DNA of 9,688 bases, from contig JAEZYO010000892.1 in NCBI GenBank assembly GCA_023419055.1, forward strand, positions 1 through 9,688, written 5' to 3'. Source of the DNA: Pseudomonadota bacterium (lineage in GTDB: Bacteria; Myxococcota; Polyangia; Polyangiales; Polyangiaceae). The position numbers were made by a program, and so were the translations under genes. Under the pieces are notes generated by a model. The model worked only from the letters and a program-made list of their open reading frames with translations, was not told the DNA's origin and did no database searches. Of this stretch, positions 1 to 5,919 are shown in pieces. Every line of letters begins with the position of its first letter. The first letter of the stretch is position 1.

Positions 1-311
1 CGCGGCTTGTACGAACGCGCCTCTTCGGGCGTCATCTCGGCGAAGGTCGCCAGGATGACCAGATCACCGGGCTGGTTCAGGTGCGCCGCGGCACCGTTGA
101 TACAGATGGCGCCGCTCCCCGCCGGACCTTCGAGCGCGTAGGTCATGAGGCGGGTGCCACGCGTGACGTTCCAGATGTGCACGGCCTCGTAGGGGAGGAT
201 GTTCGCCGCATCCATCAGGCTGCGATCGATAGTGACGCTGCCTTCGTACGAGAGATCCGCGTGCGTGACGGTCGCGCGGTGGATCTTGGACTTGAAGAGC
301 TGGAGTTTCAT
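1..311 (-). CDS. panD: Aspartate 1-decarboxylase proenzyme, 3' end cut by the window edge
   Basis: PanD decarboxylates L-aspartate to beta-alanine in the cytoplasm, feeding pantothenate and CoA synthesis. The enzyme is made as a proenzyme that cleaves itself between Gly24 and Ser25, turning Ser25 into the pyruvoyl cofactor. About 103 residues are present of the usual 120-130; the C-terminus lies left of position 1. Visible landmarks match the family position by position: Lys9 and the [12 protein letters not shown] run, Tyr22, the cleavage site YEGS with Gly24-Ser25, Arg54 and Tyr58, Asn72, and [12 protein letters not shown]. The start at 309-311 is chosen because it puts the cleavage site at exactly 24/25. 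A GTG 15 codons upstream (354-356) is open in frame but would shift this numbering. No strong Shine-Dalgarno sequence precedes the ATG. It is divergent from the gene at 559. Confidence 0.95.
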   Translation of the reverse strand, partial: MKLQLFKSKIHRATVTHADLSYEGSVTIDRSLMDAANILPYEAVHIWNVTRGTRLMTYALEGPAGSGAICINGAAAHLNQPGDLVILATFAEMTPEEARSYKP

Positions 312-416
312 GTTCTGATGCGTCGCGTCATGGCGGCCGGCGTGGTGCCGGTCCACCTGGCGGACAATCACTACAATAGGTCCTCTTCGCGCCCGGTCAA
401 ACTGTGATGCGCGAGA

Positions 417-474
417 TCGCCGCGAACTGCGAAAAGCCGAGAAATCGCGGTGAGGCGGCTTTTCATCGCGGCGA
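417..474. repeat. Nested inverted repeat (two-tier stem-loop) between panD and the 559 gene
   Basis: The outer arms TCGCCGCGA (417-425) and TCGCGGCGA (466-474) are perfect 9-bp reverse complements. Inside them the arms GAAAAGCCG (431-439) and CGGCTTTTC (456-464) form a second perfect 9-bp stem with a 16-nt loop. The tiers are separated by 5 nt on one side and 1 nt on the other. It sits about 105 bp before the panD start and 85 bp before the start at 559. It could be an operator for either gene, a structured 5' leader, or a barrier between divergent units. No T-run follows it on either strand, so a plain intrinsic terminator is less likely. Confidence 0.6.
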
Positions 475-558
475 AGTTGGCCCCGACACTCGGGAACCGT
501 TAGCCGTGGAAGACATCGCGACAACCCCCATCGGGTGTCCGTCGGAGATCACCGCACC

Positions 559-831
559 ATGGCGAATTCGAAGTCGACCGCCGAGCTCCTCGATCATTTG
601 CGCGCGCTCTTGCGCGAGGCATTCCTGCTACGCAACCAGGGCGCCGCTTACGCGAAGATTGCCCGGGCCCACGGTTACGCGGACGGCTACATGCGCATGC
701 TCACCGAGAGCGGCCTCTGCGACACGCGAACCCTGCTCGCGGTGGTCGCCGAGGTGAGGCGCAACGTCGACGGTCCGGCGACGGGCCTGGTCGAGATCGA
801 ACAGGCCGCGCCGCTCGCCCTCGCGGGCTGA
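559..831 (+). CDS. Small conserved helix-turn-helix-like protein, function unknown
   Basis: A 90-residue protein. Residues about 8-25 (LLDHLRALLREAFLLR) form an amphipathic helix, followed by YAKIARAHGYADGYMRMLTE at 31-50, which reads like a helix-turn-helix pair, and then a third helix (TRTLLAVVAEVRR). I recall similar proteins of about 90 residues in myxobacteria, but no characterised member, so a DNA-binding role is inference. The ATG at 559 is preferred over the in-frame GTG at 535 because GGAG lies about 12 bases upstream and the family-like MANSK start fits. The tail after residue 72 is Ala/Pro-rich and probably disordered. It converges on the kinase gene, with only 6 bp between the two stop codons and no terminator hairpin there, so antisense read-through is possible. 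Confidence 0.75.
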   Translation: MANSKSTAELLDHLRALLREAFLLRNQGAAYAKIARAHGYADGYMRMLTESGLCDTRTLLAVVAEVRRNVDGPATGLVEIEQAAPLALAG

Positions 832-837
832 TCGCCT

Positions 838-1770
838 TCAACCGTTGGTGCGCACGAGCTCGCGAAGCTCTTCCAGGCGCGCCGCGACGTCCTCACGCCC
901 GAGCCGCTCGACGCGCCGAGTGCCGACCCCCTCGACGCAGAACGACGCCATGGTCGCCGCCATCATCAAGCCGCGGCGAAGCGTGGCGTCGTCGAGCGTG
1001 CCCGAGCCCGCCAGGTAGCCCAGGAGCGCACCGGCGAAGGTGTCACCGGCGCCGGTCGGGTCGATCTCGGTCTCGAGCGGGTAGGCGGGGGCGAAGAAGG
1101 TGGACTGACCGTTGAACAGGAGCGCGCCGTACTCGCCGCGCTTCACGACCAGGCGCTTCGGGCCGAGCTTGAGCACGGCTTGCGCTGCGCGCTTGATGTT
1201 GTGCTCGCCGGCGAGCTGGCGGAGCTCCTCGTCGTTCACGACGAGCAGATCGATCTTCTCGAGCACCTGACCGAGGAGCTTGCGCTCGCCCTCGATCCAG
1301 AAGTTCATCGTGTCCGCGATGACCAGCTTGGGCGAACGCACCTGAGCGAGCACCTCGAGCTGGAGCGCCGGGTGGATGTTGCCGAGCATCAAGTACGGCG
1401 TGTCCTTGTACGCTTCGGGCAACACCGGGCGAAAATCGGCGAACACGTTGAGCTGCGTGTCGAGCGTGGTGCGGCTCGCGAGGTTGTCCGCGTAGCGGCC
1501 CGCCCAGCGAAAGGTCTTGCCCGCGGCGCGCTCGATCCCCGTCGTGTCGACGCCGTGGGCCCGGAGCGTCTCGAGCTCGGCCTCGGGGAAGTCGCTCCCG
1601 ACCACGGCCACGACGCGCGGCGGCGCGAACAGGCTCGCGGCGAGGGACGCGTAGGTGGCGCTTCCGCCCACGACGTCGCGCGCCTTCTCGGTCGGCAAAT
1701 CGAGGTCGTCGAAGGCCATGCTGCCGACGATGAGGAGGGGTTGCGCGTGGTCGCGGGAAACGAGGGTCAT
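838..1770 (-). CDS. PfkB-family (ribokinase-like) sugar kinase
   Basis: A 310-residue cytoplasmic kinase of the ribokinase/PfkB superfamily, which transfers phosphate from ATP to a sugar or nucleoside hydroxyl. The start of the fold is LLIVGSMAFDDL (12-23), with the substrate-side glycine pair in VVGGSATY (33-40). NDEEL (179-183) is the family's nucleotide-side segment. The signature DPTGAGDTFAGALLGYL (237-253) holds the anion hole GAGD and catalytic base Asp243. The length is normal and no key residue is missing. Sequence alone does not fix the substrate. The start at 1768-1770 has GGAG six bases upstream; reading farther upstream (to 1866) adds residues unlike the family and runs through the hairpin region. 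It lies 112 bp downstream of gmk on the same strand and may be the last gene of that unit. Confidence 0.9.
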   Translation of the reverse strand: MTLVSRDHAQPLLIVGSMAFDDLDLPTEKARDVVGGSATYASLAASLFAPPRVVAVVGSDFPEAELETLRAHGVDTTGIERAAGKTFRWAGRYADNLASRTTLDTQLNVFADFRPVLPEAYKDTPYLMLGNIHPALQLEVLAQVRSPKLVIADTMNFWIEGERKLLGQVLEKIDLLVVNDEELRQLAGEHNIKRAAQAVLKLGPKRLVVKRGEYGALLFNGQSTFFAPAYPLETEIDPTGAGDTFAGALLGYLAGSGTLDDATLRRGLMMAATMASFCVEGVGTRRVERLGREDVAARLEELRELVRTNG

Positions 1771-1810
1771 GGGTGCTCCGTGGTCAAAGCCAAGAAAGGC
1801 CAACGGGTGC

Positions 1811-1881
1811 GCGCTCTGGGGCCGATCGGTCGAGCCGTTCCAGAGCGCCTGCGGTCGAGCTAGCACGGCCGGAGGCCGGCC
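1811..1881 (-). other. Two hairpins between gmk and the PfkB kinase gene
   Basis: Hairpin 1 pairs GGCCGG (1867-1872) with CCGGCC (1876-1881) around a 3-nt loop, directly after the gmk stop codon. Hairpin 2 pairs GCGCTCTGG (1811-1819) with CCAGAGCGC (1840-1848) around a 20-nt loop. Neither is followed by a T-run on the minus strand, so neither is a classic intrinsic terminator. They could damp read-through from gmk into the kinase gene or protect the gmk mRNA 3' end. That role is inferred from position only. Confidence 0.5.
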
Positions 1882-1882
1882 A

Positions 1883-2539
1883 TCAACCCGACTTGGGACT
1901 TACAGGAGGAAGAGAACCGCCGTAGCCGCGACCTTCGGCCAGCAGCCCCTCGGCATGACGCGCTGCGCGACGCCGCCGGCATTCCTCGGCACGGAAGATC
2001 GAACAGAGCTTCTCCGTGGCCTCGTCGAGGTCGTCGTTCAAGAGCACGTAGTCGAAGAGCCCGTAGTGGGCGATCTCTTCGCGCGCCACCCGGAAGCGGC
2101 GCCGCACGGTCTCCTCGTCCTCGCTCGCGCGGCCGCGGAGGCGCCCCTCGAGGACCTCCATGCTGGGAGGCAAGATGAAGACGCCGACCGCGTCGGGCCG
2201 GGTGCTCTTGATCTGGCGCGCGCCTTGGTGGTCGATGTCGAAGATGATCCCGCGCGCGTCCTTGGCGCGCTCGATCTCGCGCTTGCTCGTGCCGTAGAGG
2301 TTGCCGTGCACCTCGGCCCACTCGAGGAAAGCGTCTGCTTCGATGAGCTCGCGGAAGCGCTCGCGCGAGACGAAGTGGTACTCGCGGCCGTCTTCCTCGT
2401 TCGCGCGCGGCTTGCGCGTGGTGTGCGAGACGCTGAAGGTGATGCCCTTCACGAGCTGGCGCAGGCGCGTGGTGAGCGTGGTCTTGCCGGCCCCGGAGGG
2501 AGAGGAAACGATCAGGAGCAGCGGTTCGTCACTCGACAT
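1883..2539 (-). CDS. gmk: Guanylate kinase
   Basis: Gmk phosphorylates GMP to GDP with ATP in the cytoplasm, an essential step to GTP, dGTP and (p)ppGpp. All family landmarks are present in 218 residues: the P-loop SPSGAGKT (13-20), the GMP-binding segment SVSHTTRKPR (36-45) with Arg42, Tyr54 in GREYHFVS, FLEWAEVHGNLYGTS (71-85), DIDHQGA (101-107), the lid arginines in GRLRGR (132-137) and the end block YVLLNDD (164-170). The final 30 or so residues (Arg-rich, then Gly/Pro/Ser-rich) go beyond the usual C-terminus and are probably a flexible tail. The start overlaps the end of yicC by 11 bp, with a GGAG/AGG-type binding site inside yicC, so the two are translationally linked. Confidence 0.97.
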   Translation of the reverse strand: MSSDEPLLLIVSSPSGAGKTTLTTRLRQLVKGITFSVSHTTRKPRANEEDGREYHFVSRERFRELIEADAFLEWAEVHGNLYGTSKREIERAKDARGIIFDIDHQGARQIKSTRPDAVGVFILPPSMEVLEGRLRGRASEDEETVRRRFRVAREEIAHYGLFDYVLLNDDLDEATEKLCSIFRAEECRRRRAARHAEGLLAEGRGYGGSLPPVSPKSG

Positions 2540-3398
2540 TTTGCACCTGCTCCCGAATGCGTTCGACTTCAGCCTTCATGGACACGACGAGGTGCGCGAG
2601 TCTCGCGTCCTGACTCTTGGACCCGATCGTGTTGGCCTCGCGAGCCATTTCTTGTAGCAGAAACTCGAGCTTGCGACCGACTGGTTCTTGCGATCCGAGC
2701 ATGAGCTCGAATTGAGAGAAGTGGCTCCCGAGGCGCGCGACCTCCTCCGCCACGTCGGCGCGATCGGCGAGCAGCGCGACCTCCGATTCGAGACGCTGCT
2801 CGTCGAGGCCCGGCGTCGCCCCGAGCAAGCGCTCGAGGCGCTCTCTCAGGCGCGCCCGAGAAGCCTCGACCACCTCCGGGCTCCGCGCCATCACCTCGGC
2901 GTTCAGGCGAGCGAGCTCCTGCAGGCGCGCGCGAAGATCGGCTTCGAGCGCCTTGCCCTCGCGAGAGCGCATCTCGTCGAGGCTCACCTTGGCGGAAGAG
3001 AAGGCGAGGGTAAGCGCTTGTCGGGCCGTGTCGGCGTCGGTGCTCGCGGGGTCGAGCAGCAGGTGACTCAGCTGGCCGAGCACGGTGACCGGAAGCTCCG
3101 ATCCGGGCGCCACCTCGGCCGCGAGCTTCTTCAAGCCTTCGTAGAGCGCTCGTCCGCGCTCGACCGAGAACTTCGGGACGGGGAGGGCGCTCCCCGCGAG
3201 TCGGACACCCACCTCGAAGCGTCCGCGCGAGAGCTTCTCCCGCGCGAGCTGCTCGAGGAAAAACGCGTGCTCCGCGAGCTCGTTCGGGAGCCGCACGCGA
3301 ACTTCCAAGAAGCGATGGTTCAGTGCTCGGAGCTCGAGGGTCAGCCGACCGTCTCCGAGCGGCGCCTCTCCGACGCCGAAGCCCGTCATGCTGTGCAT
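2529..3398 (-). CDS. yicC: YicC/YloC-family endoribonuclease
   Basis: The protein has 289 residues, the normal YicC length. The N-terminus MHSMTGFGVGEA followed by LELRALNHRFLEVRVRLP is the YicC N-terminal domain. The C-terminus REANTIGSKSQDARLAHLVV... ending REQVQNVE is the DUF1732 domain, including the conserved acidic end. E. coli YicC has been described as an endoribonuclease acting on small RNAs; this copy is assigned by homology. The middle (about 100-230) is Glu/Arg/Leu-rich and probably a helical hairpin. The start at 3396-3398 gives the family's short MxSMTGFG opening; the Shine-Dalgarno sequence is weak (GAGAG). It is the middle gene of DUF507-yicC-gmk, and the pairing of yicC with gmk is common across bacteria. 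Confidence 0.95.
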   Translation of the reverse strand: MHSMTGFGVGEAPLGDGRLTLELRALNHRFLEVRVRLPNELAEHAFFLEQLAREKLSRGRFEVGVRLAGSALPVPKFSVERGRALYEGLKKLAAEVAPGSELPVTVLGQLSHLLLDPASTDADTARQALTLAFSSAKVSLDEMRSREGKALEADLRARLQELARLNAEVMARSPEVVEASRARLRERLERLLGATPGLDEQRLESEVALLADRADVAEEVARLGSHFSQFELMLGSQEPVGRKLEFLLQEMAREANTIGSKSQDARLAHLVVSMKAEVERIREQVQNVE

Positions 3399-3424
3399 GA
3401 GCGACTCTCGGTCAAAGAACCAGC

Positions 3425-3934
3425 CTAGAGGCCCTTACGGCGCTTGATGTCCTCCATCATGCGCTTGTATTCGACTTCCCAGAGGGTCGTGCCCTCTTTG
3501 ACGTGCTTCAGCTGCTCGCGCACCTCTTGCTGCAGGTGCTCTTCTTCGCTCAGCTGCTTGCGCAGCGGATCGCGCATCTTGCGTCGGAGGACGTAATCTT
3601 CGGAGAAGACCTCCTCGACGTTCGCCGAGTGCATCAACATCTCGACCAGCTGATCGAGCAGGTAGTCGATAGCGTCTTCGCCGATCTTGATCTTGCGCTC
3701 GTCCGCCGCGAGCTTCTTCACGCGGTTGAGCTCGGTCGGCGGCAAGCCGCGCGCGGCGATGATCTCCTTCGCGCGGTCGCTGATCTCCTGCTCGTCGCGG
3801 ATGTACTGGTTCAACACCGCTTCGATGTCGGCTTTGACCTCGGCGGGGTTCTCCGTCTCGATGTCCGACCCCTGGAGCAGCCCGTCGAGCATTTCGGAGG
3901 CGATCTGGGGCACCTTGGCGGTGTGCAGGCGCAT
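3425..3934 (-). CDS. DUF507-family protein, two tandem domains
   Basis: A 169-residue cytoplasmic protein made almost wholly of charged alpha helices, with no signal or membrane segment. The N-terminus MRLHTAKVPQIASEML matches the start of DUF507 domains, and the region from about IGEDAIDYLLDQL (near 93) to the end looks like a second domain closing with LWEVEYKRMMEDIKRRKGL. The biochemical role of DUF507 is unknown to me. The ATG at 3932-3934 is chosen because GAGG lies 8 bases upstream and the protein then begins like its family. An in-frame ATG at 3953-3955 would add MRYEAWV and has a poorer binding site. The gene leads the closely packed DUF507-yicC-gmk group (26 bp to yicC), so a shared RNA- or nucleotide-linked role is possible but unproven. 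Confidence 0.85.
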   Translation of the reverse strand: MRLHTAKVPQIASEMLDGLLQGSDIETENPAEVKADIEAVLNQYIRDEQEISDRAKEIIAARGLPPTELNRVKKLAADERKIKIGEDAIDYLLDQLVEMLMHSANVEEVFSEDYVLRRKMRDPLRKQLSEEEHLQQEVREQLKHVKEGTTLWEVEYKRMMEDIKRRKGL

Positions 3935-3955
3935 GACCCAGGCCTCGTACCTCAT

Positions 3956-4265
3956 TTTCCCGAGCGCGCCCACTGAGATTGGGGGCCCTTGGCCGCAAAA
4001 TTGGGCCTCCGCCGCGGGGGCCGCTCGGGCGCCGAGGACCAGTGCGACAAACGGTGTGCGTCGGTGCGCCCGCCGCGACGCGCTTCGCCCTCCTTCGAGG
4101 ATCGCGAAGCGCGTCGATCCCCGACGGGGGAAAGCGGCCGCGTGGGGTGGGGCCCCGCGGAATTCCCTCCTTCGAGGATCGCGAAGCGCGTCACTTCCGC
4201 GGGGCGGGGCGGCGCGACGCGCCTCGTGATCCCCGACGGGGGATGCCGTCCCGAAGACAAAGTCA
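3956..4265. repeat. Intergenic mosaic of direct and inverted repeats
   Basis: About 310 bp with no believable gene. A perfect 28-bp direct repeat occurs at 4088-4115 and 4165-4192; its core reads TTCGAGGATCGCGAAGCGCG. A second 16-bp repeat, GATCCCCGACGGGGGA, follows each copy, at 4116-4131 (directly adjacent) and 4228-4243 (35 bp later). Each 28-bp copy lies in a different palindrome. The first has GACGCGCTTCGC (4077-4088) facing GCGAAGCGCGTC (4104-4115), with CCTCCTTCGAGG inside the loop. The second is enclosed by GCCCCGCGGAA (4152-4162) and TTCCGCGGGGC (4195-4205). This looks like two decayed or recombined copies of a dispersed palindromic (REP-like) element. Whether it recurs elsewhere in the genome cannot be seen here. 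Confidence 0.75.
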
Positions 4266-4306
4266 CTAGAGAACACCGATCGGTTGCAAACCGATCGGTG
4301 CTCTAG
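4266..4306 (-). terminator. Long hairpin over the stop codon of the RelA/SpoT-like gene
   Basis: CACCGATCGGTT (4274-4285) pairs perfectly with AACCGATCGGTG (4289-4300) around a GCA loop. CTAGAG (4266-4271) and CTCTAG (4301-4306) add 6 bp outside, with AA bulged on one side. The outer arm contains the TAG stop of the leftward gene. The position fits a transcription stop or mRNA 3'-end shield, but no U-run follows on the minus strand (next bases TGACTTTGTCTTC), so intrinsic termination would be imperfect. The inner core CCGATCGG is self-complementary, so a protein-binding site is an alternative. Confidence 0.5.
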
Positions 4307-5367
4307 TTCCGCTGGCGGGGACCGCGGGCCCCCAGCCTGAGCCGGCGCAACACCGCTTCACGCTGGCGGCGCTTGTAGGCGTCATGGCTCGCTTCGCCGG
4401 TTTCGTTGCTGGCCTCGCTCTCCGCGTCCAGCACCTGGAACTCGCACAGCATGTACACGATGGGCCCGAGGTTTTCCGAGCCGGGCGGCGCAAGCTCCAT
4501 CAGGTGAGGGGGGACCCGCACCGGCACCTCCGTCACGAACTGGATGACCCGGTAGGTCGAGGCCGTGAAGCGATTGTCCCCGGGGGACGGGGAATCGCCG
4601 AGCTCGTTCTGGAGCTCGGCCACCCGCGGCGCGAGGAGCGGATGCTTCTCGAGGTAGCCCCTGAAATGGAAGATCGAGTTCGTGCTCTGGCGGGGCACCA
4701 CGTAGTTGAACGGGAAGAGCTGCTCCGTCAGGTAGAGGACGATGGGCAAGATGTCGTCCCGGGTCCGGGTGACGATGCGGAAGCGCAGCTTGTCGTAGAG
4801 CGCAGCCGCGGTCGCCTCGGGCTTCGAGAGCAGCTTGGTGTAGGTCGAATCCAGGTTCTTTCGACCACCCACGAACTCGGTGATCGGAAAGCCCTCGCTC
4901 AACATCGTACCGACCACCCGGTAGACCTTCTCTTCCACGAGGTGGAAGAGGTCGCGATCGCTCACGGGCAGGCGGAACAAGAGCTCACGCCCGGCCATGT
5001 GATTGATGATCTGAACGGTCTTCAGGATCGTGCACGCGCAGAGCTGCCGGTGCCCGCGTCCTGCGGCGACCATCAAGAGCTCATCCATGCGGGCGCGCTC
5101 CACCGGCTTCGGGATGGCGAACTTGAAGTGCCGGCGCAGGTAGCTGATGGCCTCGCCTTTCACGTGTTCCATGAAGGCGGCATCGCGAGCGTCTTCGAGC
5201 CTGAGCTCGTGGTTCTCGATGAAGCGCCGCGCGTGCGCCGCGTCGGCCAGGTTCAACCGGTGCCAGTCGATGACCGAGCTACCGGTCAGGATGACCCGAA
5301 GCGCCTCGATGTCGTGCAGCGAGAACTCGTCGAGCCGTTTCAGACGGGGAGCGAGTGTCGCGCTCAG
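4303..5367 (-). CDS. RelA/SpoT-like nucleotidyltransferase-fold protein (TIGR04552-like), non-AUG start
   Basis: I recall this as the myxobacterial family TIGR04552; the name is from memory. The layout resembles the (p)ppGpp synthetase fold: GRKNLDSTYTKLLSK (from residue 168) like the GRxKxxYxxxxK ATP-site motif, YDKLRFRIV (191-199) like the metal-binding D-x-x-x-x-R-I strand, CEFQVLD (308-314) like ExQIR, and NETGEASHDAYKRRQ (321-335) like AExGxAxHxxYK. The guanine-stacking loop usually reading GYxSLH is replaced by STNSIFHF, so activity on GDP/GTP is doubtful. From the in-frame stop at 5389-5391 onward the only standard start is TTG at 5256, which would cut off a conserved-looking N-terminus (residues 1-37, including GSSVIDWHRLNL). 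GGAGG at 5375-5379 sits 7 bases before CTG 5367 and 4 before ATT 5370; CTG is used here. With it the protein has 354 residues, close to the family length as I recall it. It lies directly downstream of a small membrane protein gene. Confidence 0.75.
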   Translation of the reverse strand: MSATLAPRLKRLDEFSLHDIEALRVILTGSSVIDWHRLNLADAAHARRFIENHELRLEDARDAAFMEHVKGEAISYLRRHFKFAIPKPVERARMDELLMVAAGRGHRQLCACTILKTVQIINHMAGRELLFRLPVSDRDLFHLVEEKVYRVVGTMLSEGFPITEFVGGRKNLDSTYTKLLSKPEATAAALYDKLRFRIVTRTRDDILPIVLYLTEQLFPFNYVVPRQSTNSIFHFRGYLEKHPLLAPRVAELQNELGDSPSPGDNRFTASTYRVIQFVTEVPVRVPPHLMELAPPGSENLGPIVYMLCEFQVLDAESEASNETGEASHDAYKRRQREAVLRRLRLGARGPRQRN

Positions 5368-5374
5368 AATGGGG

Positions 5375-5379
5375 CCTCC
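5375..5379 (-). promoter_or_regulatory. Shine-Dalgarno GGAGG that decides the non-AUG start
   Basis: A full GGAGG lies between the stop of the 56-codon gene (5396-5398) and the RelA/SpoT-like reading frame. It has ideal spacing (7 nt) to a CTG codon at 5367-5365 and short spacing (4 nt) to an ATT at 5370-5368. No ATG, GTG or TTG occurs in frame between the upstream in-frame stop and position 5256, where no comparable site exists. Confidence 0.6.
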
Positions 5380-5395
5380 GACCAGAGCTCAGCGC

Positions 5396-5566
5396 TCAGT
5401 GGTTGGTGCTCGTGGCGTCGGAGGCCGTGGGCCGCTGCAGGGAAACGGTACCGAAGAAGATCCCCATCGTGACTCCGAGAACGGCGAGCTGCGCACCGTA
5501 CTCACCACCGGTGGCCAACATGGCAAGCGGGATGGCGGAGAGGAGATACCAGGGGCTGAACTTCAT
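5396..5566 (-). CDS. 56-residue two-helix membrane protein, unknown function
   Basis: A small protein beginning MKFSPWYLLSAIPLAMLATG. It has two hydrophobic stretches, residues about 5-19 and 26-42 (QLAVLGVTMGIFFGTVS), joined by a short GGEYGA turn, and a polar Thr/Ser-rich tail (RPTASDATSTNH). This is typical of a helical hairpin in the inner membrane with both ends on the same side. GGAG stands 6 bases before the ATG (5564-5566), a clean binding site. The stop codon is 28 bases before the CTG start of the RelA/SpoT-like gene, so the pair is probably co-transcribed and perhaps translationally coupled. I do not recognise a family. Its reality rests on the binding site, hydrophobic pattern and operon position. 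Confidence 0.65.
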   Translation of the reverse strand: MKFSPWYLLSAIPLAMLATGGEYGAQLAVLGVTMGIFFGTVSLQRPTASDATSTNH

Positions 5567-5607
5567 GCTTTTCTCCGGGCGGAAAGGCTAGTCGAACCGA
5601 GATGGCC

Positions 5608-5644
5608 AGAAGGTAGGAGAAGGTAAGCGCGTGTCGGAGAAGGT
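5608..5644. repeat. Three helically phased AGAAGGT direct repeats
   Basis: AGAAGGT occurs at 5608-5614, 5618-5624 and 5638-5644, starting 10 and 20 bp apart, which puts all copies on the same DNA face. The last two extend to GGAGAAGGT. They end about 40 bp upstream of the ATG of the 56-codon membrane protein gene, where an activator or repressor site would lie. The regulator is unknown, and the motif is short enough for chance. Confidence 0.35.
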
Positions 5645-5787
5645 GCCACAGCGAGGTGTGACGGGGCAAACTGTTAGCCGAGGCATTGTGTCCAGCACAA
5701 GACCTTCCATCAGGAGGTGTTTATTTAGGTGGGGGCGGTACGCAGGGTCACGCACGGCTGCGTTCTCCGACTCACTGAGCGGCCGTG

Positions 5788-5816
5788 GAGCAGCAAATAG
5801 GTGCCTATTGCTGCTC
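5788..5816. other. Hairpin in the divergent intergenic region
   Basis: GAGCAGCA (5788-5795) pairs with TGCTGCTC (5809-5816). After one bulged A the stem continues with ATAGG against CCTAT, leaving almost no loop. No T-run follows in either direction, so a regulatory site or a transcript fold is more likely than a terminator. Confidence 0.45.
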
Positions 5817-5919
5817 GACCAGCCGGCCCAGTGCGTCGAGCCGATCACTGCCTCGGCGTCGGTGATCGAAGAGAAGTTCTCTCGGCAGCGCGGCGTGCGT
5901 TTTGTTAGCGTGTTGATTT

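Larger units (their letters stand above)
5567..5919. other. Divergent intergenic region, no convincing gene
   Basis: About 350 bp between the leftward 56-codon gene and the rightward lipoprotein gene, so promoters for both directions must lie here; I cannot place clear -35/-10 boxes. Visible elements are three AGAAGGT heptamers (5608, 5618, 5638), TTGTG/CACAA (5686-5690, 5696-5700), a strong hairpin at 5788-5816, CGATCAC/GTGATCG (5842-5848, 5862-5868) and GAGAA-G-TTCTC (5871-5881). Long open frames cross it on both strands, but none has a good start or protein-like composition. Confidence 0.6.

Noticed and set aside
404..757. 117-codon plus-strand frame overlapping the HTH-like gene
   Set aside because: It runs through the nested stem-loop and is out of frame with the better supported 559 start.
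1180..1863. Long plus-strand open frame opposite the sugar kinase
   Set aside because: It mirrors the PfkB gene, has a His/Glu/Arg-heavy composition typical of antisense frames in GC-rich DNA, and no family match.
2688..3428. Long plus-strand open frame opposite yicC
   Set aside because: The yicC reading on the minus strand matches a known family from end to end; this is its shadow.
4088..4243. Repeats considered as a CRISPR array
   Set aside because: Only two copies, unequal spacing of the two repeat types, palindromic cores and no cas genes nearby.
3935..4276. N-terminal extension of DUF507 through the repeat region
   Set aside because: The frame is open only because the repeats lack stops; the added residues translate the repeat units, and DUF507 proteins begin at the MRLxxxKVP motif.
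4384..5472. 362-codon plus-strand frame opposite the RelA/SpoT-like and 56-codon genes
   Set aside because: The minus strand carries the recognisable motifs and a clear binding site; the plus frame is Glu/Arg/His-rich and featureless.
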